Origin: SXVE01 sp036388895
GTDB lineage: Bacteria > Acidobacteriota > Blastocatellia > Pyrinomonadales > Pyrinomonadaceae
Assembly (NCBI GenBank): GCA_036388895.1
Contig: DASVQY010000016.1
Span: forward strand, 1 to 64,000
Direction of reading: 5' to 3'
DNA: 64,000 nucleotides
The stretch's first letter is position 1. The number at the start of each line of letters is the position of its first letter. Below the pieces are notes generated by a model that saw only the letters and a list, made by a program, of their open reading frames with translations, was not told the DNA's origin and did not search any database. Positions 27,170-34,528 of the stretch are shown one piece after another. The position numbers and the translations under genes are program-made.

Positions 27170-27322
27170 TTACACTGCTCTTCTGCCGCTCACGAGTCTA
27201 ATCACAAAAACAGCTAAGGCAACTAAAAGCAAAAGATGAATCCATCCACCCAGAGATGCCGGACCCGCTATTAATCCCAATAGCCACAATACAAGTAAAA
27301 TAATGATTAAAGTTTCTAACAT
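27170..27322 (-). CDS. Small membrane protein of the lmo0937/DUF5670 type
   Basis: 50 aa from ATG 27322, chosen because AAGGGGTG lies seven bases upstream; a 62-codon version from 27358 also reads open. MLETLIIILLVLWLLGL, a short loop PASLGGWIHL, then LLLVALAVFVIRLVSG gives two membrane helices, exactly the pattern of lmo0937-family proteins. These often turn up in stress regulons. A sigma54-like element lies 50 bp upstream. Confidence 0.85.
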   Translation of the reverse strand: MLETLIIILLVLWLLGLIAGPASLGGWIHLLLLVALAVFVIRLVSGRRAV

Positions 27323-27371
27323 CGTTTTCACCCCTTGTAAATTTATGCCGTCAAGCATTTAAGGCAATTTA

Positions 27372-27387
27372 ACTCAATTCTCGTGCC
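27372..27387 (-). promoter_or_regulatory. Sigma54-like -24/-12 element for the small membrane protein
   Basis: Minus strand TGGCACGAGAATTGAG. The -24 half TGGCACG is perfect and spacing is right, but the -12 half has TTGA instead of TTGC, so activity is less certain. A similar TTGA variant precedes the 34244 gene. Confidence 0.5.
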
Positions 27388-27537
27388 AATTAATTAAACC
27401 CTATTAAAATAGTAGTTTACGCGATGCGGAGAAAAGTTTTAATGTCCAATAAAAAAATCTAGTATCAATTCAGTACAAGGTTTTATTTCTTTATTTATTA
27501 ACTTGTCCGCCTGTTTTAGAAGATAAGAAAGTAAGAA

Positions 27538-27560
27538 AATTGTATTATTATAATACAATT
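27538..27560. promoter_or_regulatory. Perfect 10-bp palindrome, possible enhancer site
   Basis: AATTGTATTA (27538-27547) and its exact complement at 27551-27560, separated by TTA. It lies between two divergent sigma54-like elements, 59 bp before the plus-strand one and 150 bp from the minus-strand one, the expected place for an NtrC-type activator. Confidence 0.45.
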
Positions 27561-27619
27561 ACAAAATAAATAAAGAGTGTAAAAAGGCTAATTGTTGAAA
27601 ATAAAAAATTTGCGTATAA

Positions 27620-27635
27620 CGGCATACCCGTTGCA
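27620..27635 (+). promoter_or_regulatory. Sigma54-like promoter before a gene-free transcribed region
   Basis: CGGCATACCCGTTGCA: GG, ten bases, GC, with TTGCA at -12. Five bases after it begins a stretch without an open frame that ends in the terminator at 27796-27827. Confidence 0.55.
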
Positions 27636-27645
27636 TATCCAAAAA

Positions 27646-27830
27646 AACGAAGTAGTTGGTGGTAATTTGTTATGGAGGATTAAACAGTTTTAGTTAAATG
27701 TTAAAATCTTGGAGCATTTTAACAAATTTCCATTTATCAGAATATTCTTTTTCATTTTTTCGTTTTTCAATATCCGGGGAGAATGGACACTCTAAAGGGG
27801 TAAGTTAAGGGGAACTTGCCTCTTTTTATT
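27646..27830 (+). ncRNA. Candidate small RNA with GGA-loop hairpins
   Basis: About 185 nt between the sigma54-like element and a strong terminator, with no open frame. TGTTAAAAT (27699-27707) and ATTTTAACA (27716-27724) form a 9-bp stem whose 8-nt loop is CTTGGAGC. A short stem at 27778-27793 holds ATGGAC in its loop. GGAGGA occurs unpaired near 27674-27679. Exposed GGA motifs in loops are the mark of CsrA/RsmA-sequestering RNAs, so that role is possible. Whether a CsrA gene exists cannot be seen here. The region could instead be a leader whose terminator attenuates the regulator gene downstream. Confidence 0.45.
27796..27830 (+). terminator. Strong intrinsic terminator
   Basis: An 11-bp stem with two G-U pairs (AGGGGTAAGTT, loop AAGGGG, AACTTGCCTCT) followed by TTTTATTTTG. 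It stands 68 bp before the response regulator start. Confidence 0.75.
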
Positions 27831-27897
27831 TTGTTTATCTTTTGCCTCGGATGTTTTTGCATCTGTCTATTTTTGATACAATAAATTACAAATTAAT

Positions 27898-29421
27898 ATG
27901 ACGAACAAAGCATTAATTATTGACGACGATAAGACTACGCTTGACCTTTTAAAGTTCCAGCTCGGAGCCGAAGGATTTGTCACGACGGCGGCGGATTGCG
28001 GGGCGAAGGGTCTGGATTTCGTAAAAGATAATGAATACGACATTATCCTCACAGACCTTAATCTGCCGGACATAAACGGTATCGAAATGGTTCGGCGGTT
28101 AAAGGAAATCGCTCCCGAAACCGAAATCATAATGATTACCGGTTACGGCTCGACCGAAAAAGTGATAGAAGCCACCAAAGCCGGCGCGTTTCATTTTGTC
28201 GAAAAACCCGTCGAGTTTGAAGAATTACTGCTTTTGATACAAAAAGCGGTCGAGCGGAAACAGCAAGCTGCCGAAATCCGGGAACTGAGAAACAAGCTTT
28301 CCAGCCGCACTTCGTACGTAGGCATTATCGGCGGTAGCCGTTCGATGCAGAATATTTTTGAAATAATTGACAGCGTAGCCGAATCGGACGCGAATATATT
28401 GATTCTCGGAGAATCCGGCACTGGAAAGGAAGTGATTGCCAACGCTGTACATTATAAAAGTCATCGCTCGAAAAAACCTTTTGTTAAGGTGAACTGTTCG
28501 GCTTTGCCAAAGGATTTAATCGAGTCGCAATTGTTCGGGCATATCAAAGGTTCGTTTACCGGCGCGGTTAACGATAAGGTCGGATTTATCGGTCAAGCGA
28601 ACGGCGGAAGCCTTCTGCTCGATGAAATCGGCGAAATGCCGATTGATTTGCAGCCGAAACTTTTGCGCGTTTTGCAGGAAAAGATTTATTACCGCGTCGG
28701 CAGCGATAAACCGCAGGAAGCGGATTTTCGCCTTATTTCGGCGACGAACAGAAATCCGTTCGAAGCGATTCAGGCGGGAAATCTGCGCGAAGATTTATAT
28801 TACCGAATCAATACAATCGAAATAAAAATTCCGCCGCTGCGTGAGAGAATGGAAGACGTGCCGATGCTCGCCGAGCATTTTCTGCAAATTTACGCGGAAA
28901 AATACAAACGCGAAGACCCGGAATTTTCGCAGCACGCTTACGACCAAATGCTCAATTACAACTGGCGCGGAAACGTCCGCGAATTGCAGCACGTAATTGA
29001 AAGAGCCGTGCTTTTGAGCAAAGGCGGGAAAATCAACAATCTTGACATACCGAAAAATATGGACGGCTCAATTTCTTTCGCCGATATCAAGCAGAATTTG
29101 TCCGAATCGGTTAGAAGTTCAAGTGACGGGAGCGGACAAATTGCTTCTGTTTCGTCAAACAACGGCAGTTTATTAAGCAAACAAAATTTATCGGATGAAG
29201 AGTTGTTTGAAGAAGTCGGTAAATTTATTGTTGAAAGATTGCCGGAACCGATTGACGGCGGCGAACAAAAAGACGTTTTCAATGAAATAGAAAACGTCGT
29301 TGTAATGGCGGCGCTTAAAAGAACGAAAGGCAATAAACAAGCCGCGGCAAATCTTTTAGGATTGTATCGTCCGCGCCTTTACGGAATGATTAAAAGGCAT
29401 AATATTGACGAAAGATTGTAG
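27898..29421 (+). CDS. NtrC-family sigma54-dependent response regulator
   Basis: 507 aa. Receiver domain 1-120 with IDDDKTTLD, phospho-Asp in IILTDLNLPDINGIEM and Lys in FVEKPVEF. AAA+ domain about 140-375 with Walker A GESGTGKEVIANAVH, the sigma54-contact loop GSFTGAVNDK (GAFTGA class, with S at the second position), Walker B GGSLLLDEIGEMP and the arginine-finger region VRVLQE...RLISATNRN. C-terminal Fis-type HTH (TKGNKQAAANLLGLYRPRLYGMIKRH). Nearby sigma54-like promoters make it the obvious local activator. ATG 27898 has no strong ribosome site. Confidence 0.95.
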   Translation: MTNKALIIDDDKTTLDLLKFQLGAEGFVTTAADCGAKGLDFVKDNEYDIILTDLNLPDINGIEMVRRLKEIAPETEIIMITGYGSTEKVIEATKAGAFHFVEKPVEFEELLLLIQKAVERKQQAAEIRELRNKLSSRTSYVGIIGGSRSMQNIFEIIDSVAESDANILILGESGTGKEVIANAVHYKSHRSKKPFVKVNCSALPKDLIESQLFGHIKGSFTGAVNDKVGFIGQANGGSLLLDEIGEMPIDLQPKLLRVLQEKIYYRVGSDKPQEADFRLISATNRNPFEAIQAGNLREDLYYRINTIEIKIPPLRERMEDVPMLAEHFLQIYAEKYKREDPEFSQHAYDQMLNYNWRGNVRELQHVIERAVLLSKGGKINNLDIPKNMDGSISFADIKQNLSESVRSSSDGSGQIASVSSNNGSLLSKQNLSDEELFEEVGKFIVERLPEPIDGGEQKDVFNEIENVVVMAALKRTKGNKQAAANLLGLYRPRLYGMIKRHNIDERL

Positions 29422-29439
29422 GTTTTCAGCATAAAAAAC

Positions 29440-29473
29440 AAAAAAGGCGTTCACATTTGAGAACGCCTTTTTT
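29440..29473. terminator. Bidirectional terminator
   Basis: AAAAAAGGCGTTC (29440-29452) and GAACGCCTTTTTT (29461-29473) with an 8-nt loop. It serves the response regulator and the convergent 54-aa gene. Confidence 0.85.
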
Positions 29474-29491
29474 GTTTTTTGATTGATGTAT

Positions 29492-29656
29492 TTATCTTGT
29501 CGAACCGCTCGGAGCACTGACGTTTATATCAATCCGCTCTTTTTTAGTTCCGCCTAAAAATCCGCTGTAATACAAGGCTCCGGCGATAATCGCAACGATG
29601 ATAATCATTGCAATCGCCCAAATTAAATTATTACCGGTTCCGTTTTCATCAGCCAT
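29492..29656 (-). CDS. 54-aa single-pass membrane protein
   Basis: Not recognised. ATG at 29656, Shine-Dalgarno AAGGAG nine bases upstream, stop TAA at 29492. Residues 1-10 are polar (MADENGTGNN), 11-30 form one membrane helix (LIWAIAMIIIVAIIAGALYY), then a basic patch GGTKKER and the tail IDINVSAPSGSTR. The strong ribosome site, the consensus sigma54 promoter upstream and a shared terminator make it a real gene despite its size. The C-terminal tail resembles that of the 32044-34017 product (ITASAPSSVR). Confidence 0.8.
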   Translation of the reverse strand: MADENGTGNNLIWAIAMIIIVAIIAGALYYSGFLGGTKKERIDINVSAPSGSTR

Positions 29657-29718
29657 ATTCTCGACTCCTTCTAAATATATAAAATTTTGTAAAACCTTAA
29701 ATTATCAAATCATTAATT

Positions 29719-29734
29719 AGCAAATACAGTGCCA
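29719..29734 (-). promoter_or_regulatory. Sigma54 promoter for the 54-aa membrane protein
   Basis: Minus strand TGGCACTGTATTTGCT: a full match to TGGCAC, N5, TTGCW with GG-N10-GC. It lies 63 bp before the start codon at 29656. Confidence 0.75.
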
Positions 29735-29837
29735 AATCGCGGAAATACATAATTTGAACGGTTTTATAACGATTAAGCGAAATATTTTATTAAATTGTAA
29801 TAATGCGAAAAAATATGTTGTAAACAATCAATACGTT

Positions 29838-29868
29838 CCGTAAACGAATAAACATTCGTGACTTACGG
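29838..29868. promoter_or_regulatory. Inverted repeat between divergent sigma54 promoters
   Basis: Outer CCGTAA (29838-29843) with TTACGG (29863-29868), and inner ACGAAT (29844-29849) with ATTCGT (29854-29859). It lies 56 bp before the plus-strand element at 29925 and 104 bp from the minus-strand one, a plausible activator site. Confidence 0.4.
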
Positions 29869-29924
29869 GCGATTTTAAAGAATTTACCCATTTCAAAAGG
29901 CGATGAGTTAAAAAAAGTTCCTAA

Positions 29925-29940
29925 AGGCATAATCATTGCA
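29925..29940 (+). promoter_or_regulatory. Sigma54-like promoter for the CHASE kinase
   Basis: AGGCATAATCATTGCA: GG, ten bases, GC; -12 half TTGCA perfect, -24 half AGGCAT two changes from consensus. It lies 62 bp before the kinase ATG. Confidence 0.55.
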
Positions 29941-30002
29941 TAAACGGTAATTAAACAAAAAACGGCTGTCTGAATTTTGTTAAAAAGTAAGTAGTTTAAG
30001 CG

Positions 30003-31838
30003 ATGCGAAATCAGATAGAAAATTACAAAAACGAGAAAGAATCACAGATTTTCAATCTTTCATATTTAGTGTTGGCGGTATTGATTTTGCTGACGGTTGG
30101 AGTTACGTACAATTTCTTCAAAAGCGCTAAAAGTAAGGATGCTATCAGATTTAATAATCATATAAATCTTTTGGAAAATTCCATTGAGAACGAAATAAAT
30201 CTTTACGTCGCTTTATTAAAGGGCGTTAGGGGATTTATCGAAACTACGCCCGAGCTGGATCACAATAAATTTGCGGGATATGTCAGCCATTTGAAGTTAC
30301 AAAACCAGGAATCAAGCGCTTCTGGATTGGGTTTCGCAAAATTCGTCAAGGCGGATGAACGAGAAGCTCTGGTTCAAAAAATGAAATCTGAAGGGTTTTC
30401 AGATTTCAAAATATTTCCGGAAAATGAAAAAATTCTAAAACAATCAATCGTTTATCTAGAACCGCTCGACGAGCGAAACAAAAAAATTACTGGCTTTGAT
30501 ATGTCTGCCGAAGAACAATACCGCGCGGCGATGCAGCGCGCGGCTGAAACCGGCGAAGCCGTCGTGAGCGGAAAAGTGATTCTAAGTCGAGAAAACGGCA
30601 TAGGCGGACAAGAAGGCTTTATGATCTTTTTGCCTGTTTACCAAAACGCAGTTCTCGGGACGGAAAAACAAAAAGCGGAAGATTTACTCGGAGTCGTTTT
30701 TATTGTCCTAAAGGCAAATAACTTTTTTAACGATATTTACGAAACCATTCCCGACAAGGACATCAGCTTCAAAATATACGATAACGAAACAGGCGCTCAA
30801 AATCTGCTGGCTCAGACCGAAGGTACAATCCATACCGGCTTGAATTTTACCGGAATGACGGAAGAAAATCACGAAGCGCAAAACAGTCTGGAAGTCGGCG
30901 GCAGAAGGTGGATTATTCAATATAACACTTTACCGGTTTTTTCCGAACAGTCGAGCGTCGGCTGGACGCCGCTCATATTGCTGTGCGGTTTCGCCTTTAG
31001 TTTTATACTTTTCGGAATGACTTATTGGGAAGCAGCCGCACGCGCAAAAGTACAGAAAACCGCCGCCGAGTTGTTTGAAATGCAGAAGCAGAGGGAAATT
31101 CTGCTAGAGAACGAGCGGGAAGCGCGCCGCGCCGCCGAAGAAGCGAACGCAACGAAAGACGAGTTTATTTCTATCATTTCGCACGAATTGAAAACGCCGC
31201 TCAACGCTATCGCGGGCTGGGCGAGAATTCTGAAAACGCACGATCTATCGCGCGGAACAAAAGATTTGGCTCTACAAAAAATTGATAAGAATCTGCGTTC
31301 GCAAGCGAGCCTGGTCGAGCAATTATTAAGCTACTCGGAAATAATATCCGGCAACAGCGTGTTAAAGGAAGAAGAAGTGGATTTTTCCAAACTGTTCGAA
31401 GAAACCTTAACGCTAATCAAACCGCTCGCTAAAGAGAAAAACATTGCTTTGAGTGAACATAATCAACTGGATCATCATCTGATTCGTGGTGATAAGGAAA
31501 AAATAAAAATAGTTATTCAAAACCTTTTGACTAATGCGGTTAAATTCACACCGAGCGGCGGAAGCGTAGAAGCGAAGGTTTATGAGTCGAACGGCGATGT
31601 TCAGATGACTGTGAAAGATAACGGCAGAGGAATCAGCGCGGAATTTCTGCCGTACATTTTTGACCGTTATAAACAAGCCGATAACCCTAATGTCAGAGAT
31701 TACGGCGGTCTCGGATTGGGACTGACAATCTCGAAACATATAGTCAATTTACATCAAGGTAAAATTCGCGCTGCAAGCGACGGCAAGGGCAAAGGCGCTA
31801 CTTTTACGGTAAATTTTCCGATTGATAAAACCGCTTAA
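30003..31838 (+). CDS. Membrane-bound CHASE-domain sensor histidine kinase
   Basis: 611 aa. TM1 at about 20-38 (YLVLAVLILLTVGVTYNFF). A periplasmic CHASE domain spans about 50-305 (FIETTPELDHNKFAGYV, FMIFLPVYQ). TM2 is at about 322-342 (PLILLCGFAFSFILFGMTYW), followed by a coiled linker. HisKA with His in IISHELKTPLNAIAGWARIL at about 393; HATPase_c with NLLTNAVKFTPSGG, DNGRGI and GGLGLGLTISKH. No receiver, so it needs a separate partner; the NtrC regulator upstream is the likely one by position. Its own sigma54-like promoter would give feedback. Confidence 0.93.
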   Translation: MRNQIENYKNEKESQIFNLSYLVLAVLILLTVGVTYNFFKSAKSKDAIRFNNHINLLENSIENEINLYVALLKGVRGFIETTPELDHNKFAGYVSHLKLQNQESSASGLGFAKFVKADEREALVQKMKSEGFSDFKIFPENEKILKQSIVYLEPLDERNKKITGFDMSAEEQYRAAMQRAAETGEAVVSGKVILSRENGIGGQEGFMIFLPVYQNAVLGTEKQKAEDLLGVVFIVLKANNFFNDIYETIPDKDISFKIYDNETGAQNLLAQTEGTIHTGLNFTGMTEENHEAQNSLEVGGRRWIIQYNTLPVFSEQSSVGWTPLILLCGFAFSFILFGMTYWEAAARAKVQKTAAELFEMQKQREILLENEREARRAAEEANATKDEFISIISHELKTPLNAIAGWARILKTHDLSRGTKDLALQKIDKNLRSQASLVEQLLSYSEIISGNSVLKEEEVDFSKLFEETLTLIKPLAKEKNIALSEHNQLDHHLIRGDKEKIKIVIQNLLTNAVKFTPSGGSVEAKVYESNGDVQMTVKDNGRGISAEFLPYIFDRYKQADNPNVRDYGGLGLGLTISKHIVNLHQGKIRAASDGKGKGATFTVNFPIDKTA

Positions 31839-31942
31839 TTTGTACGAGTTCATTACAAACTATTGAATTTAATCCGTTTCCGATTTCAACTCTAATTAGC
31901 AATATTTCCTTTATAACGCATTATAAACTGAATTCAGCCCTC

Positions 31943-31958
31943 TGGCACGCTTGTTGCA
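31943..31958 (+). promoter_or_regulatory. Consensus sigma54 promoter for the 32044 gene
   Basis: TGGCACGCTTGTTGCA, a perfect -24 (TGGCACG) and -12 (TTGCA) at correct spacing, 85 bp before the start codon. The best such site in the window. Confidence 0.85.
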
Positions 31959-32043
31959 AGATAGCTGATAAGTGATATTGCGAGATGTTTTAAATACTTT
32001 CCCTATCTTGCAAAACTTTTCGATTATAAAGGGAGAAAATACA

Positions 32044-34017
32044 ATGAGAACAAGAATATACAGCTTTTTTACAATGGCTTTTTTAGCCTTTGCAATAGCG
32101 AATGTAAATGAAATATCAGCGCAGGTTGCGCCTTATCGTGTATCAGGCAACCAAGTGCAGACACTCTTAAACAGATTAGAGACTAGAACCGACAATTTCC
32201 GACGAGAAATAGACCGAACGTTGGATAACAGCCGTGTGAACGGAACAAGATATGAAGAAAACATTGCAGAGTTCGTTACTGATTTTGAAAACGCGACGGA
32301 TCGTTTGAGAAACAACTTTGCAAGCCGTAATTCAACGGTTTCCGACGTACAGGAAGTGCTCGACAGAGCAATGTTTATTAATGAATTTATGCGCAACAAC
32401 CGTTTTGCCGTTCAAGCGCAAAATCAATGGAATCTGATCAGAAATGATTTGAATCTTTTGGCGAATTATTACAATGTAAACTGGACTTGGAGCGGAAGAA
32501 CAAACGTTCCGGTTTCGTCGAATCGTTCATATACGGTTTCCGACGCTTCAATGCAGTCTTTGCTTGCGCGTATTGAACAAAGAACCGATGTTATCCGTCG
32601 TGACGTTGATTCGGCGCTTCGCGGAAATCGGGGCGGAACCAGATATAATGAGGATATTGCTCAATTCGTAAGCGATTTTGAAAATGCCACAGACAGTTTG
32701 CGCCGCAACTTTGACGAACGCGACTCTGTCGGCGCAGATGTCGAAGAAGTTCTTCGTCGCGCGTCGTTTATTGACAGTTTTATCCGAACAAACCGTTTGA
32801 GTCCTGCTGTTGAACGGCAGTGGAGTTTGCTGCGCAGCGATTTAAACACTTTGGCGAGCAATTACCGCGTCAATTGGAACTGGAACAATACGACGCTTGC
32901 TTCTTCAAGCAATCTAGACACCCGTCTAACCGGAACTTACCGATTAAATATTAATCAAAGCGACAATGTTAATAATGTTGTTGATAGAGCTATTACCAGC
33001 GGACGGCTCAATGCGAACCAGCAGGATCGAGTTCGACGTAATTTAGAGCGCCGATTGACCCCGCCGGATATGCTGGCGATTGAAAAACGAGGTCAGCAGG
33101 TAACCATCGCTTCTACATTGTCTCCACAAGGTTCATTTACAGCCGACAACGTTTCGCGTTCTGAGACGAATGCGAACGGACGCACGGTTCAAACTCGTGC
33201 GACCGCGACTTCTAGTGAAGTGACTCTCAATTATGAAGGCGACCGTATAAATGACTTTTACGTCAGTTTTACGCCGCTCAGCAATGGACAATTACGAGTT
33301 ACGCGACGCGTGTATTTGGAAAATACAAATACATCCGTTACTGCTGTAAGCGTTTACGATAAAACTGCAAACGTCGCTCAGTGGTCGAGCGTTGATAACG
33401 GAAACTGGAGCCGGAACGATAACGGTAATACCAATAACGGTAATATCAATAACGGAAACATCGGCAACGGAAATTTGAATGATTTTGTCATTCCGAACAA
33501 CACCAGAGTAACGGCGACTTTGCGCGACCCTATTGACACGAAAGTCAGTCAAAACGGCGACCGTTTTCAATTGGAAGTAACATCGCCGTCGCAGTATCGC
33601 GGCGCGGTTATCGAGGGACGCATCGCTAACGCCGACCAATCGGGTCGAGTTTCCGGTCGCGCTTCTCTTTCGATGGAGTTTGATACTATTCGTCTGCCGA
33701 ACGGTCAAAGTTATCGCTTCGCCGGATTTATTGATTCTGTTCGAGCCACTAACGGCGACAACGTTCAGGTCAATAACGAAGGCACGGTTCGCGACAACAA
33801 TCAAACTACGAGAACAGTTACTCGCGCAGGAATCGGTGCAGTTCTTGGCGGCATCATCGGCGCGATTGCCGGCGGCGGACAAGGTGCGGCGATTGGCGCG
33901 GCGATTGGCGCGGGCGCTGGTGCCGGAACGGTAATTTTGCAGGGACGCGACAATATCGAGCTCGGACAAGGATCGGAGTTTACTATAACAGCTTCTGCTC
34001 CGAGCAGCGTAAGATAA
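32044..34017 (+). CDS. Large secreted repeat protein with glycine-rich C-terminus
   Basis: 657 aa from ATG 32044, chosen for AAAGGGAGA just upstream and a signal peptide (about 1-27, ending EISAQ). Two homologous helical repeats of about 130 residues (about 35-160 and 170-290) share TRYxEDIAxFVxDFENATDxLRxNF and end in VNWxW. A beta-rich region (about 300-455) is followed by an Asn/Gly linker (NNGNINNGNIGNGN), then a domain with TRVTATLRDPIDTKVSQNGDRF that resembles TrbI-like beta structure. A glycine-zipper stretch follows at about 605-632 (IGAVLGGIIGAIAGGG), ending ITASAPSSVR. Probably envelope-associated; function unknown. Driven by a consensus sigma54 promoter. Confidence 0.85.
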   Translation: MRTRIYSFFTMAFLAFAIANVNEISAQVAPYRVSGNQVQTLLNRLETRTDNFRREIDRTLDNSRVNGTRYEENIAEFVTDFENATDRLRNNFASRNSTVSDVQEVLDRAMFINEFMRNNRFAVQAQNQWNLIRNDLNLLANYYNVNWTWSGRTNVPVSSNRSYTVSDASMQSLLARIEQRTDVIRRDVDSALRGNRGGTRYNEDIAQFVSDFENATDSLRRNFDERDSVGADVEEVLRRASFIDSFIRTNRLSPAVERQWSLLRSDLNTLASNYRVNWNWNNTTLASSSNLDTRLTGTYRLNINQSDNVNNVVDRAITSGRLNANQQDRVRRNLERRLTPPDMLAIEKRGQQVTIASTLSPQGSFTADNVSRSETNANGRTVQTRATATSSEVTLNYEGDRINDFYVSFTPLSNGQLRVTRRVYLENTNTSVTAVSVYDKTANVAQWSSVDNGNWSRNDNGNTNNGNINNGNIGNGNLNDFVIPNNTRVTATLRDPIDTKVSQNGDRFQLEVTSPSQYRGAVIEGRIANADQSGRVSGRASLSMEFDTIRLPNGQSYRFAGFIDSVRATNGDNVQVNNEGTVRDNNQTTRTVTRAGIGAVLGGIIGAIAGGGQGAAIGAAIGAGAGAGTVILQGRDNIELGQGSEFTITASAPSSVR

Positions 34018-34040
34018 TTGTTGTAATAAATACCAAGGTT

Positions 34041-34073
34041 AAAGGCGGGTTTTATACTCGCCTTTTTCTTTTT
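34041..34073 (+). terminator. Intrinsic terminator after the 32044 gene
   Basis: AAAGGCG (34041-34047) pairs with CGCCTTT (34059-34065) around an 11-nt loop, followed by a run of T. Confidence 0.8.
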
Positions 34074-34130
34074 AGTTGAAATTTATCAGTGAAGTAAAAA
34101 AGATGTGTCTTTATTTGATGCAGTGATTAA

Positions 34131-34146
34131 TGGCACGACAATTGAA
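34131..34146 (+). promoter_or_regulatory. Sigma54-like element for the 34244 operon
   Basis: TGGCACGACAATTGAA. Perfect TGGCACG, but -12 reads TTGA rather than TTGC, as in the element at 27372-27387. Two independent copies of the same variant at the right distance from genes argue for function. Confidence 0.5.
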
Positions 34147-34243
34147 TTACCTGTTTTTGCCTGGATCAACACCGATGTGTCAGGTTTATATAAACTAAAA
34201 TGTAATCTTAGTTTATACAAATACAAATATTTTAGGAGAAGTT

Positions 34244-34528
34244 ATGCAGGAAAAAGTCGAAAATTCAAAATCACCTTCGCATGACCATCGAGATGGGGTA
34301 AGTCGCGGGGATGAAGGTCAGCGCGATGAATGGAACGTTAAAGAGCTGGCGGACGAGGCGAGCCAAATTGATGAAAATGAGATTCAGCGTCAACTGCGTC
34401 GAGGCGATGAAACAAAAGGCGATGCCGAAGAACGAGACATTGCCGGTCGCTCTGCGTCGAAAGACACTCCACAAGGACGCGAAGAAGCAAAGAACGATAT
34501 AAAAGGAAAAGCGAACACTAATGGTTGA
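34244..34528 (+). CDS. Small hydrophilic charged protein
   Basis: 94 aa, not recognised. Very polar and rich in E, D, K, R, Q and G (for example DEASQIDENEIQRQLRRGDE), with no hydrophobic core, so probably disordered or helical. It resembles general stress or hydrophilin-like proteins only in composition. Good Shine-Dalgarno AGGAGAAGTT. The last 8 bp overlap the YggT gene, so both are made together, and the sigma54-like element upstream would control both. Confidence 0.7.
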   Translation: MQEKVENSKSPSHDHRDGVSRGDEGQRDEWNVKELADEASQIDENEIQRQLRRGDETKGDAEERDIAGRSASKDTPQGREEAKNDIKGKANTNG

